A stretch of DNA of 64,000 bases, from contig OX387194.1 of assembly GCA_947561395.2 (NCBI GenBank), positions 14,866,048-14,930,047 of the forward strand. The letters are read 5' to 3'. Numbering within the stretch: position 1 is the first letter of the stretch; every line of letters starts with the position of its first letter. Below the pieces are notes generated by a model, which was not told where the DNA came from, did no database searches, and worked only from the letters and a program-made list of their open reading frames with translations. Below, piece by piece: positions 22,569 through 33,044 of this stretch. Source of the stretch: Buxus sempervirens (taxonomy: Eukaryota > Streptophyta > Magnoliopsida > Buxales > Buxaceae). A program made the position numbers and the translations under genes.

Positions 22569-22841
22569 TGTATCCGGTCAAATATATCGGATACACATAG
22601 GTTTGTGTATAAACGACATCAAATGCCGGATACAAAGAGATATTTCAGCGAGATTCGCGCCGGACGCCCGACAAATTCGCGGCGGCATTTAATTTTCGGA
22701 TGATTATGTTTTGTATCCGGCATTGAATGCCGAATACAAAGAGGTACTTGTGTAACCGGCCATGGTGGTCGGCTATGAAGAGAGCCTAGTGTATCCGGCC
22801 TGAGTTGCCGGATACATTAAGTTGGCCTATAAAAGGCCAAC
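22569..22841 (+). repeat. Hairpin array E of LTR A1 (GTATCCGGC arms) ending on the TATA box
   Basis: TGTATCCGGT/ATCGGATACA (22569-22595), TTTGTATCCGGC/GCCGAATACAAA (22710-22740, one mismatch) and TGTATCCGGC/GCCGGATACA (22790-22816, perfect) all have 7-nt loops. The last hairpin, GTTGGCC-TATAAAA-GGCCAAC (22821-22841), is 7-7-7 with the TATA box as loop. Another perfect copy, GTGTATCCGGC/GCCGGATACAC, lies at 24452-24480. Confidence 0.85.
22828..22834 (+). promoter_or_regulatory. TATA box of LTR A1, inside a hairpin loop
   Basis: TATAAAA flanked by the perfect 7-bp inverted repeat GTTGGCC/GGCCAAC. Confidence 0.7.
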
Positions 22842-25530
22842 AGCAACCCATTTCCGGGGGTTGGCTTTCTTTTGCTGTTTTTTAACTATCTTCCCCCACT
22901 CTTTCTCACCCGAATCCCTCCCTCTTAAAGCCCTTCTTGCCTCCATAACCTCCTCACTTGATCCCAAGACTACCCAACCCTTGCCTTCTTCTTCTTCTTC
23001 ACTTTCTTAACAAGGAGGGGCTGGTTGCTGCTGAGGTTAAGCTTGAACACCAAGGGGCTCTCCAGCTGCTGTCAAGCAAAAGAAGGAGCCTCCACCTTGC
23101 ACAAGGGCATAGGAACCCTCAGGTATTGCTTCTCACTAACTTTTACTTTAAATACATGAAAATGGAGGTTTTCTAAGTAAGTTGATGAGCATGTTTTCTT
23201 CCTTGTTGCAAATCTGTTAAAGATGCTTGCACGGCATGAGTTTACCCTTCATTTCATCACATGGGAGCCTCTAAAGGTAAGAGAGTCCCCATGTTTAGTT
23301 CTATAAGAGAGCGGGAGGAAGTCCACCCCATTTGGAGTCTCTTTGACCCACTGTTTTTTTTCTTTTCTTTTGCTTTCTTTTTGGTGGTTTCTAGCAGTAT
23401 TTTTTGTCTATTAAAAGAGAGCATGTTCTCCCTAAATCTCCCTCCAATGTACCCCAAAGTAACCCCCCATTTCCCTTCTTAATCCTTCTTCTTTCTTCTC
23501 ATTTCGTGGGTATCATTTTACTGCTGGCCGTACCCCCTTGGGTTGCTGTTCTGGACCATGGTTGCAGCATGCGTGCCTCTTACATGCCTCTGTTTTGGTG
23601 TGAACATGTGTGTTAATTTGTAGTTATGTTCAGATGTGAGCTAGGGTCTCTATTCATGCATGCCATTACTGTCACCTAGTGTCTTTTCTTCCTTAGGATG
23701 CTGTTTCTAGGAGCCAATGCATGCTCTCCTTTTATCACCAGCTGTTTGTATATGCTCATGCAAGACCTTTATTCCCTGGGATTATTGTAATGCTATGATT
23801 AAGTGACAAACATGACCCCCCACCCCTCTCTCCACTTGCTGTTTTGCATGTTGAAAGCATGAATCTCTTCCCTTTTTTTTGTTGAGTGACAATTTGCTGA
23901 TTGCTGTATTTTTAGTATATGGTTAGCCATTGTCATGCTCTCCCCATTATGACGCAAGTGAGTTGCTGCCGGGGACAGCAGCAAACCTCCACTAAGTTGC
24001 TGCTGTCCCAGCAGTCTTAAGCTTAAGACTGGGCCCAACTCTTCAACCCTTGCGTGCACGTTGCCCTAGCTCCAATATCCATGTGCTGATCAACCCTTTT
24101 GCATGCCCAAAGCCCATCCGAAATCCCATTGTTAGCTGCTGTTTCTCTTTCCACAGCCGGTTAGTTGGCTTCGATTTGTTTAAGCACGGAATGCATGAGT
24201 GTTTGGCTTTGATTGTTGGTTGACCTATGACATGAAATCACGAAAATTGGGGTGTCAAGCCCCCACCTTGTTGCTGTAATTGTCCGAAAAGAAGTAAGAG
24301 GGGCAGCAAGCCCCGTGCCTTCTCCTCTCGCCTTGTTGGAAAATCCAAAAGAGAAGCCAAATGAATCTTCTCCCCTGAACCTGAACCAGTGTGGGCCCAC
24401 ACAGGTAGTAGAAGGCCCTAGGAAGCCCCTGGAAACCACCCCAATGGCTATGTGTATCCGGCAACTAAGGCCGGATACACGACAAAAATGCAGTTTCTAT
24501 GTTTTTTGCTGATCCTTGTTGAATTTTGGGATGATTCTAACCAAATCAGGTGATCCAGTAGGGTTTCCGGGCCACCTGGAAACCCAACTTGGGACATGGA
24601 CCGCAGGTCCAACTCGGAATACCCATGGGCCTTCCAACGGGGCCCACCAAGCCCGATAAATTCCAAAGCATGCAAATAAGTAAGATTAAACAAAGTGAAC
24701 TAATTGAACCGGGTGGGCCAAACCCAATGCGGCCCATCCGAACCTTGATGTATGGAATTGGTGTGTTTAAATGCCTGGTTTGGCCGAGACCTAGGGAAGG
24801 GGCCTATCGGGCCCGCCAAAGCCCATTAACCGAACCAAGTGAAGGGCTCAAGCCTTAACTTCATGGAATTTGGGCTTTCAAGCCCAAAACTGGACTACGG
24901 GCCCCAAGCCCAATGTCCAAAAGACTTTGGCAAATATAAATAAGATAAATTGAAAATACTTTGGCATCCACTATGGGGGCCCACTCAGGGGCCCGCAAAT
25001 GAATGCAGACCCACTTATTGCATGAAAATCACATAAGTCTCCAACCTAAACTAACTAAGTAAAATCAATTCACTCCCACCTAAGTCCATAGGGCCTCCTA
25101 GGTTAGACAGAGGCCCACCAGGGGCACATGGGCTTACCCAAGCCTGCCAAGGACAACGTGGACCTTCCAACGGGGCCCACCCAATCAGACTCAGACAACT
25201 TAAGTAAAACAAGATAAAATCAATTAAAGGGACCCACACCACTCAGGTGGTCCCGCCAGACTTAACCAAGTTGCATATCGGATTAGGAATCAGGTGAGAA
25301 CCAAAGCAAGCTGACTCAAACCAGGGAACCCACGGGACCCGTCATCCGACGGGGTGGACTGGGGTGTCTACGGACTTCCCCAGGCCGCAACCGAGACCTG
25401 TCTCAGAATCTCAAGCCGCAGACCAAAGCCCAATAGACAAGATTAGGCACCCAAGTGTCCGCCTGCACCCCATCAGGCGGTGGCGACTCTGAACTTTCCC
25501 GTGCCGCGTTTCCGACGCGCACACACCAAT

Positions 25531-25678
25531 AATATCCCAGTCGCAGTATTTTCCTTGCGAGCATGTGTCCATTCATATGTGGCTCACAAACTCCTCCATG
25601 CACTGTTTCTATCAATCTTTCTGCTTCAACCTTGGTGACACATCTAAGTAGAACATCATTGTAGGATCTCTTGTATAA
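25531..25678 (-). pseudogene. Tat-1 integrase, N-terminal zinc-binding part
   Basis: The minus-strand reading includes the blocks HGGVCEPHMNGHMLARKILRL and GYYW, the HHCC-type N-terminus that precedes Gypsy integrase cores. It is cut after GYYW by LTR A1 and resumes at 22043. Confidence 0.8.
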
Positions 25679-26926
25679 CTACCCACTGCTTAGAAGGAAC
25701 TGCCCTGCTAGCCTCTGTATCGTTCTTTTTTCAGTAGAAGTAGCACCTTCTGGGAAACCCCGATTATTCATGAAATTCCTGATATCTTGAAACCACGGTA
25801 TTTCTACTTCTTGCGCTCCTTCTAGAACAAGACAGTAAGCTGGCTCATCTCTGACTTCAATTTCGAGTGGTTGGATGTCTACCCCTTCTGGAATGCTAAC
25901 CATTGAAGCCAATGTCGCCAAGGCATCGGCAAATTGATTCTTAGATCTTGGCATATAGCTAAAAGAAATTTGAGTAAATTTGGTACTTATTTCTTCCAAA
26001 TACTGGTGATACGAGATCAACTTGTGATCTTGGGTTTTCCATTCACCAGTTGTTTGGAAGATGATAAGACTCGAATCCCCGTATACGTCAAGTTCTTGAA
26101 CATCATGATCTATAGCAGCTTGTAATCCAATTATACACGCTTCATACTCTGCGATGTTGTTTGTGCACTGAAACCTCAACTTTACTGCGATCGGGGTATG
26201 CGAACCATCCGGCTTCACTAAAACTGCGCCGATTCCATTTCCATTCATATTTCCAGCCCCATCAAAGAACATCTGCCAGGAGTCTTCACTTTCTTCTTCT
26301 TCAGCAAATAAGATAGCCTCATCAGGGAAATTTGTCTTAAAAGGCTGATAATCTGGTAACGGATGCTCAGCTAGGTGGTTAGCGATTGCCTGACCTTTGA
26401 TTGCTTTTTGAGTGACATAGGTTAGGTCGAATTCTGAAAGCAAAAGCTGCCATCTCGCCATTCTACCAGTTAAGGCTAGCTTCTCAAACAAGTACTTCAG
26501 TGGATCCATCTTTGAAATCAACAATGTCGAATAACTTAGAAAATAGTGTCTAAGCCTCTACGTTGCCCAGACCAAAGCACAACAAGTTTTTTCAAAGGCG
26601 AATATCTTGTCTCATAATCTGTGAACTTCTTGCTCAAATAGTAGATAGCCTTTTCTTTTCTGCCTGTTTCATCATGCTGCCCCAATACACATCCCATTGA
26701 CGTTTCTAAAACTGATAGATACAGAATCAATGGTTTTCCTGGAGTTGGTGGTACTAGAACAGGTGGATTTAACAGATAATCCTTTATCTTGTCGAATGCT
26801 TGCTGACAATCCTCATTCCATATAGTTGGGTTGTTATTCCTTAGAAGCTTAAAGATCGGTTCGCAAATTGCAGTGAGCTGCGCTATGAACTGGCTAATGT
26901 ACTGAATTCTTCCAAGAAAACCCCTA
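25679..26926 (-). pseudogene. Tat-1 RNase H and second (archaeal-type) RNase H
   Basis: 26730-26536 reads as the ordinary Gypsy RNase H/connection (GRKEKAIYYLSKKFTDYETRYS). From 26524 the second domain follows: FFDGAGNMNGNGIGAVLV (Asp), CTNNIAEYEACIIGLQAA (Glu), YGDSSLII (Asp) and NQFADALATLASM (Asp), all four catalytic acidic residues visible. Tandem RNase H domains, the second of archaeal type, are a hallmark of the plant Tat lineage. Stops separate this part from RT (near 26926) and divide the first RNase H (near 26536), so the polyprotein cannot be made from this copy. Confidence 0.85.
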
Positions 26927-26928
26927 AC

Positions 26929-28173
26929 TTATTTTTCTGTTTTAGGAGGTGGCATGTCAATGATTGCCTTTGCTTTAGACGGGTCTATCTCAATCCCTCT
27001 TTTGCTTACAATGAATCCCAATAATTTCCCTGATGTGTCTCCAAAAACACATTTTGCTGGGTTAAGCCTTAAACTGTATTTCCTTAAACGGTCAAATAAC
27101 TTCTTTAGATTGATCAAGTGGTCATCTTCTTCACAAGACTTGACGATCATGTCATCCACAGAAACCTCCATCTCTTTGTCGATCATGTCGTGAAAAACGT
27201 CCGTCATGGCTCGCTGATATGTTGCCCCGGCATTCTTCAGTCCAAATGGCATGACTGTGTAGTGAAAGGTTCCCCAAGGCGTGATAAAAGCAATTTTCTC
27301 TTGATCTTCCTTTGCCATCTTGATTTGGTTATACCCGGAAAAGCCGTCCATAAATGAGAACAAGCTGTGCACTGCAGTATTATCAACCAAGATATCGATA
27401 TGTGGCAAGGGAAAGTCGTCTTTCGGGCTCGCTTTGTTCAAGTCTCTGTAATCTACACGCATCCTGACTTTTCCATCCTTCTTTTGAACTGGCACTATAT
27501 TAGCTAACCAATCAGGGTATGTGGAAACCGCCAAAAATCCAGTTTGAAACTGTTTAACCACTTCATCCTTGACTTTCAAAGTCCATTCAGGCTTCAACCT
27601 TCTCAAATTCTGCTTAATAGGCTTTACTCCTGGCTGGATTGGCAGCCTGTGTACAACCATGTCTGTATCCAACCCTAGCATATCTCGATAAGACCATGCG
27701 AACACGTCCTTGTAATCGGCCAAGAATTGGGACATTTCCTTCTGCTGCATATCAGACAAGCATGCACCAATCTTTACAATTTTTGGGTCCTCTTCTATCC
27801 CAAGGTTTATGGAAATGGTTTTTTCAATATTAGGTTGAATACCCTTTTCGTGACGTTCCAATTGATATGATATTTCTCTTGGAAGGTCATCTTCTTCAGC
27901 CTCGGTCTCCTCTTCGATCCCCATTAGGTCGAAGTCGAGCTCGAGGTCGAAGTCGTATTCAACTTGCTCTAATTCAGTTTGCATATATGATTCATAAGCA
28001 GATTGGACCATTTTGAAAGATTTAGGTTTTCTAGAAAAAGTTGAAAAATCTTTTTGGGTTTTTTGAGAACCTTCCAAAGAAGCTTTTCCTGAAGATGAAG
28101 GTTCATTAAAACCTTCAAGAAAAGGGCAATCTACTAATGGAGTTTTTTTTTGGAGGCCGCAGCTGATTGCCAA
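26929..28173 (-). pseudogene. Tat-1 reverse transcriptase
   Basis: Blocks in order: WSYRDMLGLDTDMVVHRLPI, IVPVQKKDGKVRMRVDYRDL, FPLPHIDILVD, FSFMDGFSGYNQIKM (catalytic Asp), MPFGLKNAGATYQRAM, EVSVDDMIVKS and LRLNPAKCVFG. The YxDD box reads SVDD, with Ser in place of the usual Tyr. The reading stops at 26929 just after PPPKTEK where RT homologues continue. The N-terminal 130 residues are an acidic linker. Confidence 0.9.
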
Positions 28174-28702
28174 CCATATGCGGCCTCAAATGTCAAAGGG
28201 ATTTCTTCCCAATTTTTTAAAACAAAGCCTTCTGGAGCAGGTGATATAGTGCAAGCCTGCTCCTCCTCAAGCTCCGGATCCGATACCATCATTACCGGAT
28301 TGGAAAAACTGCCCTTTTCTGCTTCAGGGCTGATTTCAGACGTGACTCCATCTGGGATCTTGATTGATGCCCAATCAATAAAAGGCAACTTGTTTTCTGC
28401 TTCTTCTTTTTCTTCATCCCCTACCACTGCAAAGAATGCCCCAACCTCTTCTGTGAAGTCCTGCTGCTCTCGTGGCAGTGGCTCAGGTTCACCCGTGGCT
28501 TTAGGTGCAAAAGCTGGTAAAAGTGGGATGAAAGGTTGAAGGGTTGAGGTAAGAGGCTTCCTAAAGGATTATCATTAATGTACGGAAGTTTGGATTGGTC
28601 TGCGGGGGAAGAGGATTGAATGGTATGAGAGGGTTTTGGAAAAGTTTCCCTTAGATGACGGAATTTTTCTTGGTTCTTTTCCTTTTCATTGCCATCATCT
28701 TT
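28174..28702 (-). pseudogene. Tat-1 linker between protease and RT
   Basis: 28427-28134 and the following minus-strand frames give an acidic, low-complexity reading (LPFIDWASIKIPDGVTSEIS) broken by frame changes, including a T run at 28144-28152. Such a linker precedes RT in Tat elements. No separate function is assigned. Confidence 0.55.
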
Positions 28703-29524
28703 CTACAGTCCCCTTTTCCACTTCCTTACCTTCATTCCTAGTCCTGCTCGTGGGACCAATTTTTGTGCCTTTATAGGCTCCACTCTTCCTTGCAGATTGA
28801 TTCCCAACCCCTTTCCTGGATGGAAGTCCCAATCTTTTAAAACCTTTTCCACCATTTTCTCGGTGCATGTCAACTTCTCTTTCTTTTTCAAACACCCCCC
28901 AGGTATGAAGTTGACTGTTTCAAACTGAAAAGAATGAAACACAATTTTGTCAACCGTTAATTCTACATTAATAAACGGCACATCAGGTGGCACGACTGGA
29001 GGGACTAGATTCTCGGCTAGGACTATTACCACCCTTTGACCCCTTATATATTTTACTCTTTGGTGAATGGTGGAGGGTATTGCCTTAGCTGAGTGAATCC
29101 ACGGCCTTCCTAGGAGTCGATTGAAAGCAGCAGGAATATCTATTACTTCATATGTGATATTGAAGATATTCGGTCCGATGGTAATCGGCAATTCAATCTC
29201 CCCTAGGGATTGTGTTTTGGAGCTATCAAAAGTTCTCACTATCCTTCCATTCTGTTTGATTCTGGATTGATCCAGACCGAGCTTGACAAATGTGACCAAG
29301 GGGCAGACATTTAGGGCTGACCCATTGTCTATTAAGACCCGTGCTATCATGCTACCCTTACAGAGCATTGTGATATGCAAAGGGTCTACATGATAACATC
29401 CGCCAGGACTTATCTCACTTTCAGAAAAGCTTATTACATTATGAGATAAGATCTGGCCAATCATCATTCCAAGCTGGTCTGGATCAATTGTCTTTGGCAC
29501 ATCCGCACTCTGAAGTACCTTCAT
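28703..29524 (-). pseudogene. Tat-1 aspartic protease with G-patch
   Basis: 273 open residues, part of the broken polyprotein. Retropepsin-like core: ARVLIDNGSALNVCP (catalytic Asp; DNGS rather than DTGS/DSGS) and the flap/second half FNRLLGRPWIHSAKAIPSTIHQ. The C-terminus (DWDFHPGKGLGINLQGR, then PRAGLGM) resembles a G-patch, a domain known to follow protease in some plant Gypsy elements and betaretroviruses. The ATG at 29524 is unlikely to be the natural start because the domain is cut from Gag-Pol. Confidence 0.8.
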
Positions 29525-31190
29525 TAACGAGTCCCTATGCTTTTATGAATTAAGCAATAGTCCCAGTATTGATATCTGGGCAGGGACTTTAATTAGTTAG
29601 TTGATATTATTGACTTCACTCTTCTTCAATATTCTTAAGAGGTCTGCTGCCTCATCAGTGATGACCTGGGGGGTGTCTTCCCCTATCTTGGCTTTCCCTT
29701 TCTGATTCCTCTCTACTTCTTTCCTTTCCTTTTCTGATTCTTGCTCTTTTCCTTCAACACACCTTCCTGATCTCGTCATGAGATTTACCTCTTCTTGGCT
29801 CTGCTCTCTGGCCACTGGAATAGTGGTTGTAAAACCCTCGCTGTAGTTCCAAGGTACAACGGTTTCTGAGTAAAAGGGTTTGGGAACATGGATCACCAAA
29901 GGCTGAAGATGAGATCTTGGTGCAGGAGTTGATGTAGGAGTAGGGTTGGAAGGAGGCACCTCGATAACGAGAGGCGGGAGTTGCCTTGATTCCTTTATCT
30001 AAGAGGATTTTAAGGTCGATGGAGAAAAAGAGGTAATTGATGCTGTGGTGGGGTCATAATTAATGACCAAAGGTGGTTTAGATGATGGCATGGGTGAAGA
30101 AGCAATGGGTTGATTGCAGTTGATGATCAGAGGGGGTTTGGAAACATTGAGTTGGGCCATGAGAGAAGCGGCCCGGTTCAAAGAGGCATTAATGTCCTTA
30201 GCAGTCTTGCCATTTCCTTATTTCCTAAAATGACATTAATCTGTTCATCTACCTCTTCCTTGTCAAAATAGACCTCAACGGACGTCCCTATAGGTGCAAT
30301 CAGCTGCGAGGGATCAAATGTCTTAGGTCTTGAAGAGACGGCCCCCACAAAATTGGATGGGCCTACCCCATTATGCTGCGGCAGAGGATTTTGACCAATG
30401 TCAGTCCAGGCGAGAGAGGGAGCAGCCGTGTTAAACATCAGGGTCTTCTGATCGATCAAATCCTAAATGGCATGCTTTAATGGCCAGCACCTGTCTGTAG
30501 GGTGTCCTGGCGCACCCATATGGTATTCACAGGTGGTGGAGGGGTCAAAATTCTTTCCCTTTGAAGCATTCGGATTTGGCTCTTTCAGAGTCACATACTC
30601 TGCGTTTAGCAAGGTTGGCAAAAGCTGGGATGGAGTTATGGGAAGAGGGGAAAAGACCCTGTTCCTCCTAGACGCCATCCAAGCGTCCCTCTCCTCTTTG
30701 GAGAATACCCTTTTCTGGTTTGGCATTGCTGTTTAAGGAACATTAATGTTGAGAGGGTTTTGATAGGTTGATTGTGGTTGCACTGGCATGGATGGGGGTG
30801 CAGAAATATGAATTTTGAGGGGTTTCTTGGAAGGTTGGGGTTGTACCATATTTACTTCCCCTTCTTTCTTCCCTCCATTCCTTCTTGCTCCATTTCTCTT
30901 TTTCTGAGCAGAAGAATCAAAGGTGGGCTCCTGCTGACGAGCCGTGGCAGAGTAGTCATAGATTCTTCCGGATCTTATTCCATCTTTGATCCGATCTGCA
31001 CTTGCACTAAGGCAGCGAAACTGGTGGTAGTCTGATCCACCAGATGGTTGTAAAATGGCTGCCCCAGTGTGCCAATAAAGGTGGTGACCATCTTGGGCTC
31101 CATCATGGGCGGCTTGACTTGGGAGGCAGCCTCTCTCCACCTTTCGGCATACTGCCTCACTGTCTCTTCTTTTCCCTTGCTCATTTTCAT
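29525..31190 (-). pseudogene. Tat-1 gag, C-terminal half, frame-broken
   Basis: Downstream of the solo LTR at 31196 the minus strand reads the gag domain (KMSKGKEETVRQYAERWREA, FIGTLGQPFYNHLVDQ), then, after a frameshift near 30980, a basic Gln/Pro-rich stretch, and at 30726-30463 a CEYHMGAPGHPTDRCW zinc-knuckle-like block. Stops near 30463, 30000 and 29597 divide the rest, which is a Pro/Ser-rich linker. Typical of Tat/Ogre gag. Confidence 0.8.
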
Positions 31191-31296
31191 CATATTGTAA
31201 ACACCCCAAATTTCACAGTAAAAGTGATGAATAATTGGCAAAAATCATTATCTCCTTTGAAACCAGCACAAAATTCGAGAAAATAGGCATTTTTCC

Positions 31297-31441
31297 TTGT
31301 ATCCGACAACTCAGGTCGGATACAAGCGTATCACTTTATATCCAACATAAGTTGTCGGATACAAACAGGCCTTAATGTATCCGACATCATATGCCAGATA
31401 CGTATAAGTGCTTGTGTATCCGACCTGCTATGTCGGACACA
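31297..31441 (+). repeat. Hairpin array F of LTR B3 (GTATCCGAC arms)
   Basis: TTGTATCCGAC-AACTCAG-GTCGGATACAA (31297-31325) is a perfect 11-bp stem with 7-nt loop. Three more units near 31336-31364, 31376-31402 and 31415-31441 keep the 7-nt loop with one to three mismatches. Confidence 0.85.
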
Positions 31442-31575
31442 TGATTTTTGCTCAAAATTAGGGTTTTCCGAGGGTTTTCACCTTTTACCATCATATCCTT
31501 TATTAAAGGAGTGGAAATCTCGGAAATAGCCTTAGGGTTAAGGTTGGTGGGCTCTAGACATTAGTTTGTGTCTAC

Positions 31576-32999
31576 TGTTGTGAAAATTCGCAAGTGCACG
31601 AAATCGTAACAAGTAATATAGTGATGAAAAGAATGTCGAACCCACAAGGACTATTTACCTATTAGCTATCGAAATTGTTCTAATTCTAAATTATTTGAAA
31701 ATCAAGAAAAGTGGGATGTTTTGAATTTGAAAAATTGAAAACAATAAAAATTAAATCGAAAAATAAGGACTTGACCAAACACTTAAAAAGAAGGATATTT
31801 CACCCAAGAAGAAAACACTAAGGCATCCGATTCATCAAACCAATCCAATTCCAAATCCTAACCGAGCAATTAATCAATTATTATCCTATTTGACGGCGAA
31901 ATATTTTAAATATATCAAAAACCCTCTCTCGAGTAGAATTAGAATTACCCAACATGCGATAACCCGCGATATGCTTATGCGAATTTAAAAGCAATTAAGT
32001 ACATTAAGATTAATAATGTCCCACAAAAACAAACCGCACGAATCACGTTGGCACATTTCTGTCTTTCGTTCAATTCATGGCATATATCAAACGAAGCTAA
32101 ACTACATGCATCATCTCTCAAATTAACATGCACAACAAATCATTCAACTATTGGCCAAATAATTGAAAGCATTAAACTTAACGATGTATACTCAAAAAGA
32201 ATAATAAAATCATGAGTACATAGAAGTAGGATTCAGAATTGTCATGGAGAGATTACATCGGAGCCTTAGAAATAGAAATTAGCTCATAATTGAATCCAAA
32301 CAAACTATAAAATCTCTGAAATTCATAATGAAAATTGGACAAAGAGAAGATGAGAAAGTTAAGAGGGAAACTATATGTAGATCGAGAATTGTAGTTCTCG
32401 ACAAACTCCAATTCGGCCTCTGTTTTCTTCTTCTTCCTCCAAGCTTCCAATCCTCTCCAATGGTGAAAAACTCCTCTCTTCTAAGCTCTGGTCGTCCTCC
32501 TCTCTTGTGTCTCTCTTATATAAAATTTCCTCTCTTATGTCTCCCTTTTACTTCTTTTCCAAAACTGAATTTTGAAGATAGCTGTTTTCCGTTTTTGATA
32601 TTAATGCTCAATGTTCTCCATCAAGATGACTGTTTTTGGGAAAGTCTTCAACATTAAATTTGTAGGGCCTTCTCTTAGCTTTCCATAGACACCAAGATTA
32701 CCCTTATTGGAGCTCTTTAGCTCAAGTTATGCTCAAAACACTGAAGGATGTTTCTGGAACTCGGGAAATTAAAGTTTCCTATTCTCTTGATGAAGAGAAT
32801 TTTTGCTCATTCGAAAATTCTGAGAATATCTTGTAGATCCCCTCCTCAATCTCTTGACTCTTTCAATTTATTTATTCCTAACTAAACAACAATAAACAAA
32901 AATACATAAAAACTCTAATAAATAGGCAAATTAAACACCAACTAGCATAAAATTAAGGGTAAACATATGACAAAACATGTATAAAATTTAGGCACATCA
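31576..32999 (-). mobile_element. Nested 1.4-kb solo LTR
   Basis: TGTTGTGAAAATTCGC...GGCACATCA on + with TCTAC duplicated at 31571-31575 and 33000-33004. A TATA-like TATATAAGAG on the minus strand near 32516-32525, followed by a purine-rich leader, favours minus orientation. No retroelement coding sequence inside; family not assigned. Confidence 0.8.
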
Positions 33000-33035
33000 T
33001 CTACCATCCTACCAACCCTAACCCTAGCCTTTGCC

Positions 33036-33044
33036 TATAAATAG
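33036..33044 (+). promoter_or_regulatory. TATA box of LTR B3
   Basis: TATAAATAG, followed by a leader and a CAG/GTAAGC donor at 33164/33165. Confidence 0.6.

Larger units (their letters stand above)
22044..25525 (+). mobile_element. Solo LTR A1 (3.5 kb) inserted in Tat-1 integrase
   Basis: TGTAAACACC...GCGCACACA flanked by CCAAT (22039-22043 and 25526-25530). It splits the integrase zinc domain between GYYW and the following CXXC part. No coding sequence of a retroelement is inside, so a solo LTR (3482 bp) produced by LTR-LTR recombination is the simplest reading. Related, in opposite orientation, to 46618-53651. Contents: two ~102-bp repeats (22186-22345), dyad array, TATA, a leader-like region 22850-23010, T-rich and unassigned sequence 23200-24400, then GGGCCC/AAGCCC-rich sequence 24390-25330. 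The short open frames inside have no protein-like content. Confidence 0.85.

Noticed and set aside
22163-23176. Short ORFs in LTR A1 (possible small genes)
   Set aside because: Within a solo LTR, over 102-bp repeats or C/T-rich leader, with no conservation as protein in LTR A2.
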